This document shows positions 16,158 to 25,347 of a DNA stretch of 64,000 nucleotides, in pieces (position 1 is the stretch's first letter; each line of letters starts with the position of its first letter). The stretch is taken from contig CAMZGD010000006.1 of NCBI GenBank assembly GCA_947306365.1, forward strand, positions 1 through 64,000. Direction: 5' to 3'. This DNA comes from an uncultured Bacteroidales bacterium (GTDB taxonomy: Bacteria > Bacteroidota > Bacteroidia > Bacteroidales > UBA932). A program made the position numbers and the translations under genes. Below the pieces are notes generated by a model that was not told where the DNA came from, ran no database searches, and worked only from the letters and a program-made list of their open reading frames with translations.

Positions 16158-17215
16158 GCGACGAAGCGCGCGCCGAAATCCTGTCCGAAGAGGAAGAGCA
16201 GCAGGAAATGTTCGAGCATTTCCGGCTGGAAGCCGATCGCGGACAGGGTCCCGTCCGCGTGGACAAGTACCTGGCCGACCATCTGCAGGACACCTCCCGC
16301 CACCGGGTGCAGCTCGCCATCGACGCCGAGTATGTCCGCGTGAACGGCAACATCGTCAAGGCCAGCTACAAGGTCCGTCCCTGCGACGTCATCACGCTGA
16401 TGATGCCCTACCAGCGGCGCGGCATCGAGATCAAGCCCGAACCCATCCCGCTCGACATCGTCTACGAGGACGACGACCTGCTGGTCCTCAACAAGCCGGC
16501 CGGCCTGGTCGTTCATCCGGGGCACGGCAACTATTCCGGCACGCTGGTCAATGCGCTGGCGTACTATCTCGGCCATACGCCCGATCCGGCGCAGGACGAC
16601 GAGCGTCTGGGACTGCTGGTGCACCGCATCGACAAGGATACGTCCGGCCTGCTGGTCGTGGCCAAGAACGACGCCGCCCAGATCGACCTGGCACGGCAGT
16701 TCTTCCACCACACCATCGAACGGCGCTACTGGGCCCTGGTCTGGGGCAACATCGAAGAGGACGAAGGCACCATTGACGCACCCATCGGCCGCGACCCGAA
16801 CGACCGCCTGCGCTTCCGCGTCTGCAACGACCCGGAACTGGGCAAGCACGCCGTCACGCACTACCGCGTACTGGAGCGGCTGGGCTACGTCACGCTCGTC
16901 GAATGCCGGCTGGAGACCGGACGCACCCACCAGATCCGCGTCCATATGAACCACATCGGGCATCCGCTCTTCAACGACGCCCGCTACGGCGGCGACCGCA
17001 TCCGCAAGGGCACCCTCTACACCAAATACAAGCAGTTCATCGACAACTGCTTCGCACTCTGTCCCCGTCAGGCGCTCCACGCCAAGACCCTGGGGTTCGT
17101 CCATCCGGTCACGAAAAAAGGGATCTCGTTCGACAGCGAAATCCCTTCCGATATGGCTGCGCTCCTCGACAAGTGGCGGCGCTACGCCGGAAACTGTATC
17201 CTCGAAGAGGAGTAA
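16154..17215 (+). CDS. RluD-type 23S rRNA pseudouridine synthase
   Basis: 353 aa. An N-terminal S4 RNA-binding domain (VRVDKYLADHLQDTSRHRVQ, VRVNGNIVKASYKVRPCD) precedes the catalytic domain, with the catalytic Asp in HRIDKDTSGLLVVAK and the family motifs LVLNKPAGLVVHPG and GRTHQIRVHM. It most likely makes pseudouridines in 23S rRNA helix 69. It overlaps the PASTA gene (ATGA at 16154-16157). The gap after its stop has a 12-bp relic of the 7377/8907 repeat. Confidence 0.94.
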   Translation: MSDEARAEILSEEEEQQEMFEHFRLEADRGQGPVRVDKYLADHLQDTSRHRVQLAIDAEYVRVNGNIVKASYKVRPCDVITLMMPYQRRGIEIKPEPIPLDIVYEDDDLLVLNKPAGLVVHPGHGNYSGTLVNALAYYLGHTPDPAQDDERLGLLVHRIDKDTSGLLVVAKNDAAQIDLARQFFHHTIERRYWALVWGNIEEDEGTIDAPIGRDPNDRLRFRVCNDPELGKHAVTHYRVLERLGYVTLVECRLETGRTHQIRVHMNHIGHPLFNDARYGGDRIRKGTLYTKYKQFIDNCFALCPRQALHAKTLGFVHPVTKKGISFDSEIPSDMAALLDKWRRYAGNCILEEE

Positions 17216-17233
17216 CGGGCAGAGCCCCTGTAA

Positions 17234-20188
17234 CTAGAATCTCGGCGGCCCGCCGAAGCCGCCGGGACCCCGTCCGGGCCCGCCGGGCCCACGGCCGGGT
17301 CCGCCGGGTCCGCGCATCCCGCCCCGCTGGCCGCCGAAGCTGCCGAAGCGGTAGGTCAGGCTCACGATGATGTAGCGGCCCAGCGTGTTGTTCCGGGTGT
17401 CCAGCACATAGTTGTCACCGGTCGTCCGGTAGGTGTTGCGCGACTGGTTCAGGATGTCGTAGGCCTTGACGGCCAGCGTGAACCGGTTCTTGAAGATCTG
17501 TTTGCTGATTTCCGCATTCCACACCAGCGTCGGGTCGTTGAATTCCGCGTTGTAGCCGTTGTAGAACGTATAACGGGCATCGGTCGAGATATTGAACACG
17601 TCGGGAATCTTGGCGATGAACTGCGACTGCGCATTGCTGGTCCAGGTCGCGGGCTTGTTGTTCTCGTTGATGGAATACCAGGTCTGCGAATAGCGCGTCC
17701 CGCCGCCGACCGACACCTCGAAGATGTCGTCGCGATACACCAGCCGGAGGTTCTCGCCGAACGAAACCGTGTTGTAGTTGTTCTGCGTATAGTTGGCCAG
17801 GTTCAGGTAGGAACGTTCGTCGGTACCGTCGATGCCGGCGTCGCCCACGAGGGACGTGCCCGACGAATAGTTGCCGTTGGTGAACGACATTACGGAGAAC
17901 TTGCTCTTGGCGATCGGCGAGTTGAACATGATGAACGTGCCGGCACGCCAGGCGCCCCGGTCGTTGTTCATCGGCACGGTGTAGGTAACGCCGCTGTCGT
18001 CGATCCAGCTGGCGTTGACGATGTTGTTGACCTGGTACGAAAGGTTCAGGTTGGCGTTGAACGAGGCATAGTTCTTCATGTTCGTGGAGTTGTACATCAC
18101 GAACATGTTGTGCGAGAACGACGGGTTCAGGCCGAGGTTGCCGAGCGTCACGCGCTGCGGGTTCGAGTTGTCGGGCACGGGCATCATCTGCGTGAGGCTG
18201 GGCTGCGAGCTCTGGCCGCGGTAGTTGATGCGCAGCATCCGGTAGTCGCTGAAATTGATGTCGACGCGGGCGTTCGGCGACCAGTTGAGCACCCGGAGGG
18301 TCGTATCGAGCGAATTCAGGCCGCGGACGGTCTTGTTGTGCGTGGTCTGCGGCTGCACGCTCGCACCGAGCGTGAAGTTGTATTTCTCTTCCTGCTTGCG
18401 GATGTTGATGCCGGCGTTCTGGCGATGCACCTCGTTGGAGATGTTGCTGCTGTAGAGGTCGTCCTTCACGTTGTAGCCGCCCACGCCCTTGTCGTAGGTA
18501 TCCTTGACGGACGTGTTGTGGCTGTAGTTATAGGAGTAGTTGGCCTCCATATAGAAGTTCCTGCCGAGCGGCTCCGTGTAGGAGAGCCGTCCGTTGATGC
18601 TCTGCGACCTGGACTTGGTCCGGTACATCTGGTCGACGCGGGTGACCTCTGAAGCGGCGCCATCGACGGGGTCCGCCGCGGCGATGCCGGAGGGAACCGT
18701 CGAATTGGCAAAGACCTCGGTCAGGGACTGGTTGTAGCCCTCCATGTCGTCGTTGCTCAGGCTGTAGCGCGCATTCACGGACAGGGTCCGGCCCGCCTTG
18801 CCCAGCCGCTGCCGCCACAGGATGCGGCCGTTGGCCCGCTGGCTGTAGCTGTCGCCGTACGACAGGCTGTTGCCTTCGTTGACCTTGTTCTTCACGCCGT
18901 TGATGCCGCGGTCGGTCGAGAAGGCGCTCGTATCGCGGAAACTGCCCCAGCCGATGTTGAAGTTCGGCTCGAACAGGATCGACGTGTTCTTGGAAACCTT
19001 CCAGTCGGCGCGGGCGCCGGCGCGGAGCCCGTAAGTGTCGGTCTGCGTGTAGCCCTCGTCGCGGGAATAGACCGTGGAGCCGTCCTTGTTGTACGTCTCG
19101 CGGGCCGTCTTCTCTTCCACGTAGCGGCCGTTGCCGTTGAACATCGCGTTGCCCACGATCTCCGACTTGTCGCTCCAGGTATAGCCGCCGTTGAAACCAG
19201 CCATATACGACGAGGAAATGCCGTTTCGGCCGAAACCGCCGAAACCGCCGCCCATGCCGCCACGCATGCCACCGCCGCGCATACCGCCCATCGCACCCGC
19301 CGCCATGTCGTTGAAACCGCGGTTGTTGGTGTTGTTGGCGTTGCCGATGAAGGCCAGCTGCTTGCTTTCGGTGAAATTGGCCACCATCGCGGCCGCCTGG
19401 TAACGGGGATCGTTGACGGCACCCTTGCCCTGTACGTCGTATCCGCCGCCGGCCAGGAAGTTGCCGAACCAGCCGTTCATCATTCCCTTGCGGATGCCCA
19501 GGTCGAGGACCGTCTCCTCCTCACCGTCGTCGATGCCCGTGAACTGGGCCTGCTCGGACTTCTGCTCCACCACGCGGACCTTCTCGATGATGTTGGCCGG
19601 CAGGTTCTTGCTGGCGATCGAGGGATCGTCGAGAAAGAACTGCTTGCCGTCGATCTGGATCTTGCTGATGCTCTTTCCGTTGGCCGTGATCGAGCCGTCC
19701 GATGACACCTCGATGCCGGGCAGGCGCTTGAGCAGGTCTTCCAGCACGTCGTTGTCGCCCGTCTTGAGGAGCGTCACGTTGTGTTCGATGGTATCTTTCT
19801 TCACCACGATCGGATTGCCGACGTCAGTCACGGTCGCCCCTTTCAGGAAACTGGCCTGGACCGTCATCTCCTTCGTGCCCAGATCAACGTTCTTGTTGAT
19901 CTCGACCACTTCCTCGAAATTGTCGTAGCCCATCAGCATCGCGGCCACCTTGTATTTGCCCGCCGGGATGCCCTTGATCTCGGCGACGCCCTGGTCGTCG
20001 CTCTGGGCGTATTTGAGCACGTCGGTCTTGCCGTCGGGCGTCACCGCCACGGTCGCATACCCCACGGGCTCCCCGTTGCCCTTGTCAACCAGTTTGATCT
20101 TCAGATTGTAGTTCTGCGCCTGTGCGGGCAGGGCCCAGCAAACCAGCAGCAGCATCAGGAACGCAGTCCTGCAGAGACGAAACTTCAT
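17234..20188 (-). CDS. Large outer-membrane beta-barrel protein (TonB-receptor-like, OMP_b-brl)
   Basis: 984 aa. Signal peptide at 1-24 (ending ALPAQAQ), then a carboxypeptidase-regulatory-like beta domain (about 27-110), a TonB-receptor plug-like region (LEDLLKRLPGIEVSSDGSI and GKSISKIQIDGKQFF, about 150-190), and a long barrel. There are two Gly-rich stretches: about residues 305-325 (M-G-G-M-R-G-G-type repeats) and the last 30 residues, where GPGG/RGPG units repeat. The protein ends in aromatic Phe as barrels do. It is in a monocistronic position. Cargo is unknown; homologues act in outer-membrane transport or are of unknown role. Confidence 0.88.
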   Translation of the reverse strand: MKFRLCRTAFLMLLLVCWALPAQAQNYNLKIKLVDKGNGEPVGYATVAVTPDGKTDVLKYAQSDDQGVAEIKGIPAGKYKVAAMLMGYDNFEEVVEINKNVDLGTKEMTVQASFLKGATVTDVGNPIVVKKDTIEHNVTLLKTGDNDVLEDLLKRLPGIEVSSDGSITANGKSISKIQIDGKQFFLDDPSIASKNLPANIIEKVRVVEQKSEQAQFTGIDDGEEETVLDLGIRKGMMNGWFGNFLAGGGYDVQGKGAVNDPRYQAAAMVANFTESKQLAFIGNANNTNNRGFNDMAAGAMGGMRGGGMRGGMGGGFGGFGRNGISSSYMAGFNGGYTWSDKSEIVGNAMFNGNGRYVEEKTARETYNKDGSTVYSRDEGYTQTDTYGLRAGARADWKVSKNTSILFEPNFNIGWGSFRDTSAFSTDRGINGVKNKVNEGNSLSYGDSYSQRANGRILWRQRLGKAGRTLSVNARYSLSNDDMEGYNQSLTEVFANSTVPSGIAAADPVDGAASEVTRVDQMYRTKSRSQSINGRLSYTEPLGRNFYMEANYSYNYSHNTSVKDTYDKGVGGYNVKDDLYSSNISNEVHRQNAGINIRKQEEKYNFTLGASVQPQTTHNKTVRGLNSLDTTLRVLNWSPNARVDINFSDYRMLRINYRGQSSQPSLTQMMPVPDNSNPQRVTLGNLGLNPSFSHNMFVMYNSTNMKNYASFNANLNLSYQVNNIVNASWIDDSGVTYTVPMNNDRGAWRAGTFIMFNSPIAKSKFSVMSFTNGNYSSGTSLVGDAGIDGTDERSYLNLANYTQNNYNTVSFGENLRLVYRDDIFEVSVGGGTRYSQTWYSINENNKPATWTSNAQSQFIAKIPDVFNISTDARYTFYNGYNAEFNDPTLVWNAEISKQIFKNRFTLAVKAYDILNQSRNTYRTTGDNYVLDTRNNTLGRYIIVSLTYRFGSFGGQRGGMRGPGGPGRGPGGPGRGPGGFGGPPRF

Positions 20189-20271
20189 ATAATTCTATTC
20201 TATTTTCAAATGAATACGTAATAATAGACTCCGAATCCCGGAAAAGGTTACATATCCGGAACGGTATTTCC

Positions 20272-20853
20272 TTACTTTTTTTCTCCGCCCACGCCTTCCC
20301 GCACGCGACCCGGGTGCGCCTCGACGAACGACTTCCAGTTGCGCGAGGCGGACGTGTCCACCAGCGGGCTGGTCAGCTGGTAGAAATGGCACATCGCAAT
20401 GGCCAGCGCGTCGGACGCATCGAGGAACTTGCCCTCGAGCGGCGTCTTCAACGTTTTCTCCATCAGCAGCTTCACCTGCTCCTTCGATGCGTCGCCCCGG
20501 CCCGTGATGGCCATCTTCACCTTGCGCGGCGCATATTCGAACACCGGAATCTGCCGGTGGAGCGCCGCGGCGATGGCCGCGCCCTGCGCCCGGCCGAGCT
20601 TGAGCATCGACTGCACGTTCTTGCCGTAGAACGGCGCCTCGACGGCCAGGTCGTCGGGGGCATAGCGGTCCATCAGCGCCCCCACCCCTTCGAAGATCCG
20701 GCTGAGCTTCAGGAAGTGGTCCTTCTCCTTCCGGAGGTCGATCACGCCCATGTCCACGAACTGGACGCTCTTCTTATCTACGAGAATGACCCCGTAACCA
20801 AGGATATTGGTACCGGGGTCGATTCCCAGGATGATCCGTTGCTGCGCCGCCAT
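20272..20853 (-). CDS. ruvC: Holliday junction resolvase RuvC
   Basis: 193 aa. Nicks Holliday junctions symmetrically. The four acidic active-site residues are seen in ILGIDPGT (Asp), LAVEAPFYGKN (Glu), and DASDALAIAMCH (two Asp). The start ATG 20853 overlaps the serS stop (TGA on the minus strand at 20853-20855), so the two form an operon. The C-terminal tail of ~25 residues beyond the core is basic and has no domain. Confidence 0.96.
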   Translation of the reverse strand: MAAQQRIILGIDPGTNILGYGVILVDKKSVQFVDMGVIDLRKEKDHFLKLSRIFEGVGALMDRYAPDDLAVEAPFYGKNVQSMLKLGRAQGAAIAAALHRQIPVFEYAPRKVKMAITGRGDASKEQVKLLMEKTLKTPLEGKFLDASDALAIAMCHFYQLTSPLVDTSASRNWKSFVEAHPGRVREGVGGEKK

Positions 20854-22124
20854 CAGATAAGGTCGAAGCCAGTGTATTTGCGCAGCACTTCCGGCACCAC
20901 GATGTGGCCGTCCGCGGTCTGGTAGTTCTCGATGATGGTGGCCAGGATGCGCGGGAGCGCCAGCGAGCTGCCGTTGAGCGTATGGGCGAGCTGCGTCTTG
21001 CCGTTTTCGTCCTTATAGCGGAGTTTCAGCCGGTTGGCCTGGTACGACTCGAAATTCGACACCGAGCTGACCTCCAGCCAGCGCTGCTGCGCGGCGGAGA
21101 AGACCTCGAAGTCGTAGGTGATGGCGGACGTGAAGCTCATGTCGCCGCCGCAGAGCCGCAGGATGCGGTACGGCAGGCCGAGCCCCTGCACGAGCGTCTC
21201 AACGTGCGCGACCATCTCGTCGAGGGCGGCGTAGGAGTTCTCGGGCAGCTCGAGGCGGACGATCTCCACCTTGTCGAACTGGTGCAGGCGGTTCAGGCCG
21301 CGCACATCCTTGCCGTAGGAACCGGCCTCGCGGCGCCAGCACGGCGTGTAGGCCGTCATCTTCACCGGGAAATCTTCCCGCTTGAGGATCACGTCGCGGT
21401 AGATGTTGGTCACGGGCACTTCGGCCGTGGGGATCATATAGAAACCGTCGAGCGGCGCGTAATACATCTGTCCCTCCTTGTCGGGCAGCTGGCCCGTACC
21501 GAAGCCGGAGTCGGCGTTCACCATATACGGCGGCTGGTATTCCAGGTAGCCCGCGTCGGTGTTCTTCTCCAGGAACCACGAGATCAGCGCGCGCTGGATC
21601 TTCGCGCCCTTGCCCTTATAGACGGGGAAGCCGGCGCCCGTAAGTTTCACGCCCAGGTCGAAGTCGATGATGTCGAGCTTCTTCACGAGTTCCCAGTGCG
21701 GCAGCGCGTGCTCGGGGAGATGCGGCTCGGGACCGCCCTGCTTCACCACGAGGTTGTCTTCCGCGGTCCGGCCTTCCGGCACGAGCGCGTACGGCAGGTT
21801 CGGCAGCAGCACCACCAGTTCCAGCTGTTTCTTTTCCGCCTCGGCCATCTTCTCTTCGAGGGCCTTCGATTTCTCCTTCAGTTCGGCGACCGCTATCTTG
21901 GCGGCCTCCGCCGCATCGCGCAGGCCCTGTTTCATCAGGCCGCCGATTTCGGCCGCCTTCGCCTTCTGCTGTGCCAGGCAGGCGTCGAGTTCCGTCTGCG
22001 CCGCACGGCGCCGACGGTCTATATCGAGGATTTCATAGACAATTTCCTTGGCATCGAAGTGCTTGACCTGCAAGCGTTCGATGACGAATTCCGGATTCTC
22101 GCGAAGGAGTTTGAGCGTTAACAT
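20853..22124 (-). CDS. serS: Seryl-tRNA synthetase
   Basis: 423 aa from ATG 22124; the longer frame from 22172 runs through the -7 box at 22149-22156 and is rejected. The N-terminal antiparallel coiled-coil arm (about 30-100, rich in Ala, Glu and Lys) contacts the tRNA variable arm. Class II motifs: motif 2 around TPCWRREAGSYGKDVRGLNR-like sequence, and motif 3 in LNGSSLALPRILATIIEN. First gene of a serS-ruvC operon. Confidence 0.97.
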   Translation of the reverse strand: MLTLKLLRENPEFVIERLQVKHFDAKEIVYEILDIDRRRRAAQTELDACLAQQKAKAAEIGGLMKQGLRDAAEAAKIAVAELKEKSKALEEKMAEAEKKQLELVVLLPNLPYALVPEGRTAEDNLVVKQGGPEPHLPEHALPHWELVKKLDIIDFDLGVKLTGAGFPVYKGKGAKIQRALISWFLEKNTDAGYLEYQPPYMVNADSGFGTGQLPDKEGQMYYAPLDGFYMIPTAEVPVTNIYRDVILKREDFPVKMTAYTPCWRREAGSYGKDVRGLNRLHQFDKVEIVRLELPENSYAALDEMVAHVETLVQGLGLPYRILRLCGGDMSFTSAITYDFEVFSAAQQRWLEVSSVSNFESYQANRLKLRYKDENGKTQLAHTLNGSSLALPRILATIIENYQTADGHIVVPEVLRKYTGFDLI

Positions 22125-22148
22125 TTCTACGGTTTGTTTATGGTCGTG

Positions 22149-22156
22149 CAAAGATA
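22149..22156 (-). promoter_or_regulatory. serS -7 box
   Basis: TATCTTTG on the minus strand, 25 nt upstream of the serS ATG. It is directly downstream of the rplU-rpmA terminator, so read-through from the ribosomal genes could also reach serS. Confidence 0.7.
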
Positions 22157-22190
22157 TAAAAAAAGAGGACAACCATAGCGGTCATCCTCT
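22157..22190 (-). terminator. rplU-rpmA terminator
   Basis: On the minus strand a hairpin with arms AGAGGA and TCCTCT (loop of about 15 nt) is followed by a run of seven T. It ends the rplU-rpmA transcript just before the serS promoter. Confidence 0.75.
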
Positions 22191-22217
22191 CTTTTATTCA
22201 AGATTCAAGCGACTGGC

Positions 22218-22487
22218 TTACGCCTCGGCCTTCGGCATCGGCATAACCGACACATAGGACTTGTCGCCCAGCTTTTTCTTGAACGTGACAACGCCATCGA
22301 TCAGGGCGAACAGGGTGTGGTCTTTACCCATTCCCACGTTCTCACCCGGATAGTGGACCGTACCTCTCTGACGGACGAGGATATTGCCGGCTTTGCAAAT
22401 CTGGCCACCGAACAATTTGACGCCCAAACGTTTGCTTTGTGATTCACGGCCGTTCTTCGAACTACCTACACCTTTTTTGTGTGCCAT
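22218..22487 (-). CDS. rpmA: 50S ribosomal protein L27
   Basis: 89 aa. Starts [20 protein letters not shown] and has [20 protein letters not shown], the L27 signature; no N-terminal cleavage extension of the Firmicutes type. It follows rplU by 26 nt, the usual L21-L27 pair of the peptidyl-transferase region of the 50S subunit. Confidence 0.98.
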   Translation of the reverse strand: MAHKKGVGSSKNGRESQSKRLGVKLFGGQICKAGNILVRQRGTVHYPGENVGMGKDHTLFALIDGVVTFKKKLGDKSYVSVMPMPKAEA

Positions 22488-22513
22488 AACTCGTTCTTGT
22501 TTTTAATGGTTAG

Positions 22514-22822
22514 TTACGCGATGCCTTCGATCTGGATTTTGGTCAGGTACTGGCGGTGTCCGTTCTTCTTCTGATAGCCCTTGCGGCGCTTCTTCTTGAA
22601 GATGATCACTTTGTCTGCCTTGCAATGTTCGACGACGGTCGCCTTCACGGCTGCGCCATCAATGTAAGGAGCACCGACTTTGACGTCGCCCTCGTTGTCG
22701 AGAAGCAACACCTTGTCGAAAGAGAGTGCGGAACCGACCTCGGCAGCCTGGCGGTTGACGAAGATCTGCTTGCCCGCTTCCACTTTGAACTGTTGTCCTG
22801 CAATGTCTACGATTGCGTACAT
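22514..22822 (-). CDS. rplU: 50S ribosomal protein L21
   Basis: 102 aa. Contains AIVDIAGQQFKVEAGKQI and the C-terminal IFKKKRRKGYQKKNGHRQYL, the L21 pattern for 23S rRNA binding. First gene of rplU-rpmA, with a leader of about 90 nt from the promoter at 22919-22926. Confidence 0.98.
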   Translation of the reverse strand: MYAIVDIAGQQFKVEAGKQIFVNRQAAEVGSALSFDKVLLLDNEGDVKVGAPYIDGAAVKATVVEHCKADKVIIFKKKRRKGYQKKNGHRQYLTKIQIEGIA

Positions 22823-22949
22823 AAATTAATTTTTAAAAAATTAACAACCGTAAGCGGATAGTATTCAACTATCTCTTAATCACTAGCTTAACGATTTTCT
22901 AACAAATTTTAAGGGATGCAAAGATAATCAATTAATCCATTCCGGCAAA
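22823..22949 (-). promoter_or_regulatory. rplU promoter and ~90-nt AT-rich leader
   Basis: -7 box TATCTTTG at 22919-22926 on the minus strand with a TTTG -33 box 19 bp upstream, inside the end of the alkylation-repair gene. The transcript would carry a leader of about 90 nt to the rplU ATG. It can form a short hairpin (GATAGTTGAATACTATC). A leader of this length before rplU may be the site of autoregulation by L21; this is inference. Confidence 0.55.
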
Positions 22950-23687
22950 ATTTTCTTTGCGAAGATACTGGCGGCGCTCCGCTTCCGGAAACTTTTCGAT
23001 GGCGTACCGGAGCATGGTGCGCGGCATTGTCCGGCATCTGGACTCCAGGTAGGCTTTCAGGGCCGGTTCGTCACGTTTGCCTGCTTCGCGGAGCAGCCAC
23101 CCGACGGCTTTGTGGATGAGATCGTGCGGGTGGTGCAGGAGGATGTCGGCGATGGCGAAGGTGTCGTCGAGCTGTCCGTGGCGGATGAACTGCATCGTGC
23201 TCACGATGCCGATGCGCTGTTCCCAGATGGTATTACCGTTTCGCGCCAAATCATAAAGCATTGTGCGGTCCTTGTCCAGCAACCACGTACCCAGAAGATT
23301 GTAACACGACAGGTCCACCAGGTCCCAGTTGTTGATGTACGCCGTATGGGAGAGATAGAAGTCAATGTGCGCCTGGCGGGAGATGCCCGGCCGGGCCGGG
23401 GATTCCTTCGTATGAGCGAATAGTTCCACCAATGCCAGCAGCGCGGCCAGCCGCATTTCGTGATACTCGCTGCGGATGCATTCTTCCAACTCTTCGAAGC
23501 CCGTTTTCCGCCAGCACGCCTTCACCACCTCACGCGTCACCGGAACCTTGATGCCCAGAAACTTGTCCCCTTCCCCATACTGTCCCGGCCCCGTCTTGAA
23601 AAAGCGCATCAGGCCGGCCACCTGCGACGGGTCGCGGCGAGACAGCATCTGCTCATATAAAAGGTTCTTCATCTTATTCTTCTTCAT
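22932..23687 (-). CDS. DNA alkylation repair protein (AlkD family)
   Basis: 251 aa, HEAT-repeat-like helical protein. The AlkD/AlkC signature region is visible in KFLGIKVPVTREVVKAC, RLAALLALVELF, NNWDLVDLSCYNLLGTWL and HKAVGWLLREAGKRD. AlkD removes N3- and N7-alkylated purines without base flipping. The start overlaps the end of the uracil-glycosylase-like gene by 4 bp (ATGA), making a two-gene base-excision-repair unit. Start could also be the second Met (residue 6). Confidence 0.92.
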   Translation of the reverse strand: MKKNKMKNLLYEQMLSRRDPSQVAGLMRFFKTGPGQYGEGDKFLGIKVPVTREVVKACWRKTGFEELEECIRSEYHEMRLAALLALVELFAHTKESPARPGISRQAHIDFYLSHTAYINNWDLVDLSCYNLLGTWLLDKDRTMLYDLARNGNTIWEQRIGIVSTMQFIRHGQLDDTFAIADILLHHPHDLIHKAVGWLLREAGKRDEPALKAYLESRCRTMPRTMLRYAIEKFPEAERRQYLRKENFAGMD

Positions 23688-24244
23688 ACAAAGAGTCGCC
23701 GATAGATTTCAGCCTTTTTCTCCAGGATCAGCGGATAGGCACGGGAGGTCGATGGCATGCGCCAGAAAGTGAGGGTGCGGGCTCCAATCGTCAGCGGCGT
23801 GCTGCCGCCCATCGACGGCTCGGCACAACCGAACGTTTCCACGATGATATCGGTCGCCTTCTGGCCCGTAGTGATCAGCGCCCGGCACGCCGGAATCCGT
23901 GCCAGCAGTTCAGGAAGATCGGTGGCCGTGACCACCTCCAGATACTTGTCTGAGGCATTGTCCTGCAGGCGGCGTATTTCGCAGGCGGTGTCGTAGAGCG
24001 CCAGGCCCTGTTCCCGGCAGAAAGCTTCCACCCGCTTCTGGTCAAAGCGCTTTTCGCCGGTTACGGCGAACCAGTCCTTGTTCCCGTGGAACAGCAGCCC
24101 CATCACCCGCCAGAAATCATTGGTCCAGTTCGGGTAATAGAACGGCATCGACCACCGCTTGGGCTGCGGCGGGAAACTACCCAGGAACAGCATCCGGGCG
24201 TGTTCCGGCAGGAAGGGTTTGAAAGGATGTCGCTCCGTCATCAT
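23684..24244 (-). CDS. Uracil-DNA glycosylase superfamily protein (Mug-like)
   Basis: 186 aa. Active-site motif 1 is MLFLGSFPPQPKRWSMPFYY, with the G-(S/N)-x-P pattern of the UDG superfamily, followed by PNWTNDFWRVMGLLF; the second motif is near MPSTSRAYP at the end. This subgroup is often annotated as uracil-DNA glycosylase family protein. It is between the TIGR04076 gene and the AlkD gene, all on the minus strand with 4-bp overlaps, so they are one operon. Confidence 0.85.
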   Translation of the reverse strand: MMTERHPFKPFLPEHARMLFLGSFPPQPKRWSMPFYYPNWTNDFWRVMGLLFHGNKDWFAVTGEKRFDQKRVEAFCREQGLALYDTACEIRRLQDNASDKYLEVVTATDLPELLARIPACRALITTGQKATDIIVETFGCAEPSMGGSTPLTIGARTLTFWRMPSTSRAYPLILEKKAEIYRRLFV

Positions 24245-24600
24245 TCAATCACCTCGATATAGAAACTGAACGGCCGGAAGCCGTCGTTGCAGCTGATCAT
24301 CGCACTCATCGGATCCTTCATCCACCCGTCATGGAAATTGCCTTCTCCACGGGCAAGCGACGCGACGAATTCCTTCATCGAATACCAGGCCGAAGGACAC
24401 ATCCCCTCCGGGCATTCCCCGTCGACCGAAATCCACTGCTGCCCCTCAACCACTTCACACGCGTGTTCGATGGGATTCTCATACAACTCCATCAAATCCC
24501 TGTAAACCGTCTGGCGCAGGGCCGTAATCCTCACTCTGTTCATTTCCTGTTTCCTTATACTACCGACTCCGTCCTCCGGCTGTTCGAGTCTGATCTTCAT
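24241..24600 (-). CDS. TIGR04076 family protein
   Basis: 119 aa (100 aa if the start is ATG 24543, where homologues usually begin: MNRVRITALRQTVYRDLMEL). Conserved features are IEHACEVVEGQQW, ECPEGMCPSAWYSMKEFV and the C-terminal ISCNDGFRPFSFYIE, with three Cys residues. The family has no known function. Start 24600 is kept since it lies about 18 nt from the predicted transcript start. First gene of a three-gene operon with two base-excision-repair genes. Confidence 0.85.
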   Translation of the reverse strand: MKIRLEQPEDGVGSIRKQEMNRVRITALRQTVYRDLMELYENPIEHACEVVEGQQWISVDGECPEGMCPSAWYSMKEFVASLARGEGNFHDGWMKDPMSAMISCNDGFRPFSFYIEVIE

Positions 24601-24624
24601 ATTCCCTTATCTTTCTAATTTCAA

Positions 24625-24653
24625 CAAAAGTACGCAGTTTTTCGCTATTTTTG
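24625..24653. promoter_or_regulatory. Divergent -7 boxes
   Basis: Minus-strand TACTTTTG at 24625-24632 for the TIGR04076 operon and plus-strand TATTTTTG at 24646-24653 for the cyclophilin lipoprotein gene (ATG 24670). Confidence 0.65.
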
Positions 24654-24669
24654 TAGAAAACAACCCTCT

Positions 24670-25347
24670 ATGTACAAAAAGACCTTGTTCACGCTTTCGC
24701 TGGCAGTCGTTCTGCTGACCTCCTGCCAGAAGCCGGAAGAACGGATCGTCCTGGAAACTACGCTCGGCGAAATCGAGTTGAAACTGTATGACGAGACGCC
24801 CCTGCACCGCGACAATTTCCGTTCGCTGGTGGCGGAAGGCGCCTACGATTCCCTGCTCTACCACCGGGTCATCCGCGACTTCATGATCCAGGGCGGCGAC
24901 CCCGATTCAAAACTGGCCGAACCCGGCGCCCTGCTCGGTGAGGGCGACCGTCCCTACACGGTTCCGGCCGAATTCCGGCTGGAGGAAGGCATCTTCCACC
25001 GCCGCGGCGTCCTGGCGGCCGCGCGGGAGAGCGACGACGTCAATCCCGAGCAGCGCAGCTCGGCGATGCAGTTCTACATCGTATGGGGCCGCGTCTTCGA
25101 CGACGAGGGCCTGGACAAGGTGCAGGAACGGCTCGACGCCCGCACGGGAGGGCGCGTCGTCCTGACACCGGAGATGCGTGAAACCTACAAGACCGTCGGC
25201 GGAACTCCGCATCTGGACGGGCAGTACACCGTCTTCGGCGAAGTCACCCACGGTCTTAAAGTCGTAGATGCCATCCAGCAGGTGGCCACCGATGAAAACG
25301 ACCGCCCGCTCGAGGATGTCCGGATCCTGAGGGCGTATCTCCGTTAA
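24670..25347 (+). CDS. Cyclophilin-type peptidyl-prolyl isomerase, lipoprotein
   Basis: 225 aa. Lipoprotein signal MYKKTLFTLSLAVVLLTSC with Cys19, so the enzyme is anchored at the cell envelope and acts in the periplasm. The cyclophilin core begins at about 28 (LETTLGEIELKLYDETPLHR), with the active-site Arg/Phe in YHRVIRDFMIQGGDP, and AMQFYIVWG and YTVFGEVTHGLKVVDAI later. An insertion of about 40 residues (EGLDKVQERLDARTGG and following) between the last two motifs is typical for Bacteroidales. The stop overlaps that of the convergent aminotransferase by 4 bp. Confidence 0.93.
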   Translation: MYKKTLFTLSLAVVLLTSCQKPEERIVLETTLGEIELKLYDETPLHRDNFRSLVAEGAYDSLLYHRVIRDFMIQGGDPDSKLAEPGALLGEGDRPYTVPAEFRLEEGIFHRRGVLAAARESDDVNPEQRSSAMQFYIVWGRVFDDEGLDKVQERLDARTGGRVVLTPEMRETYKTVGGTPHLDGQYTVFGEVTHGLKVVDAIQQVATDENDRPLEDVRILRAYLR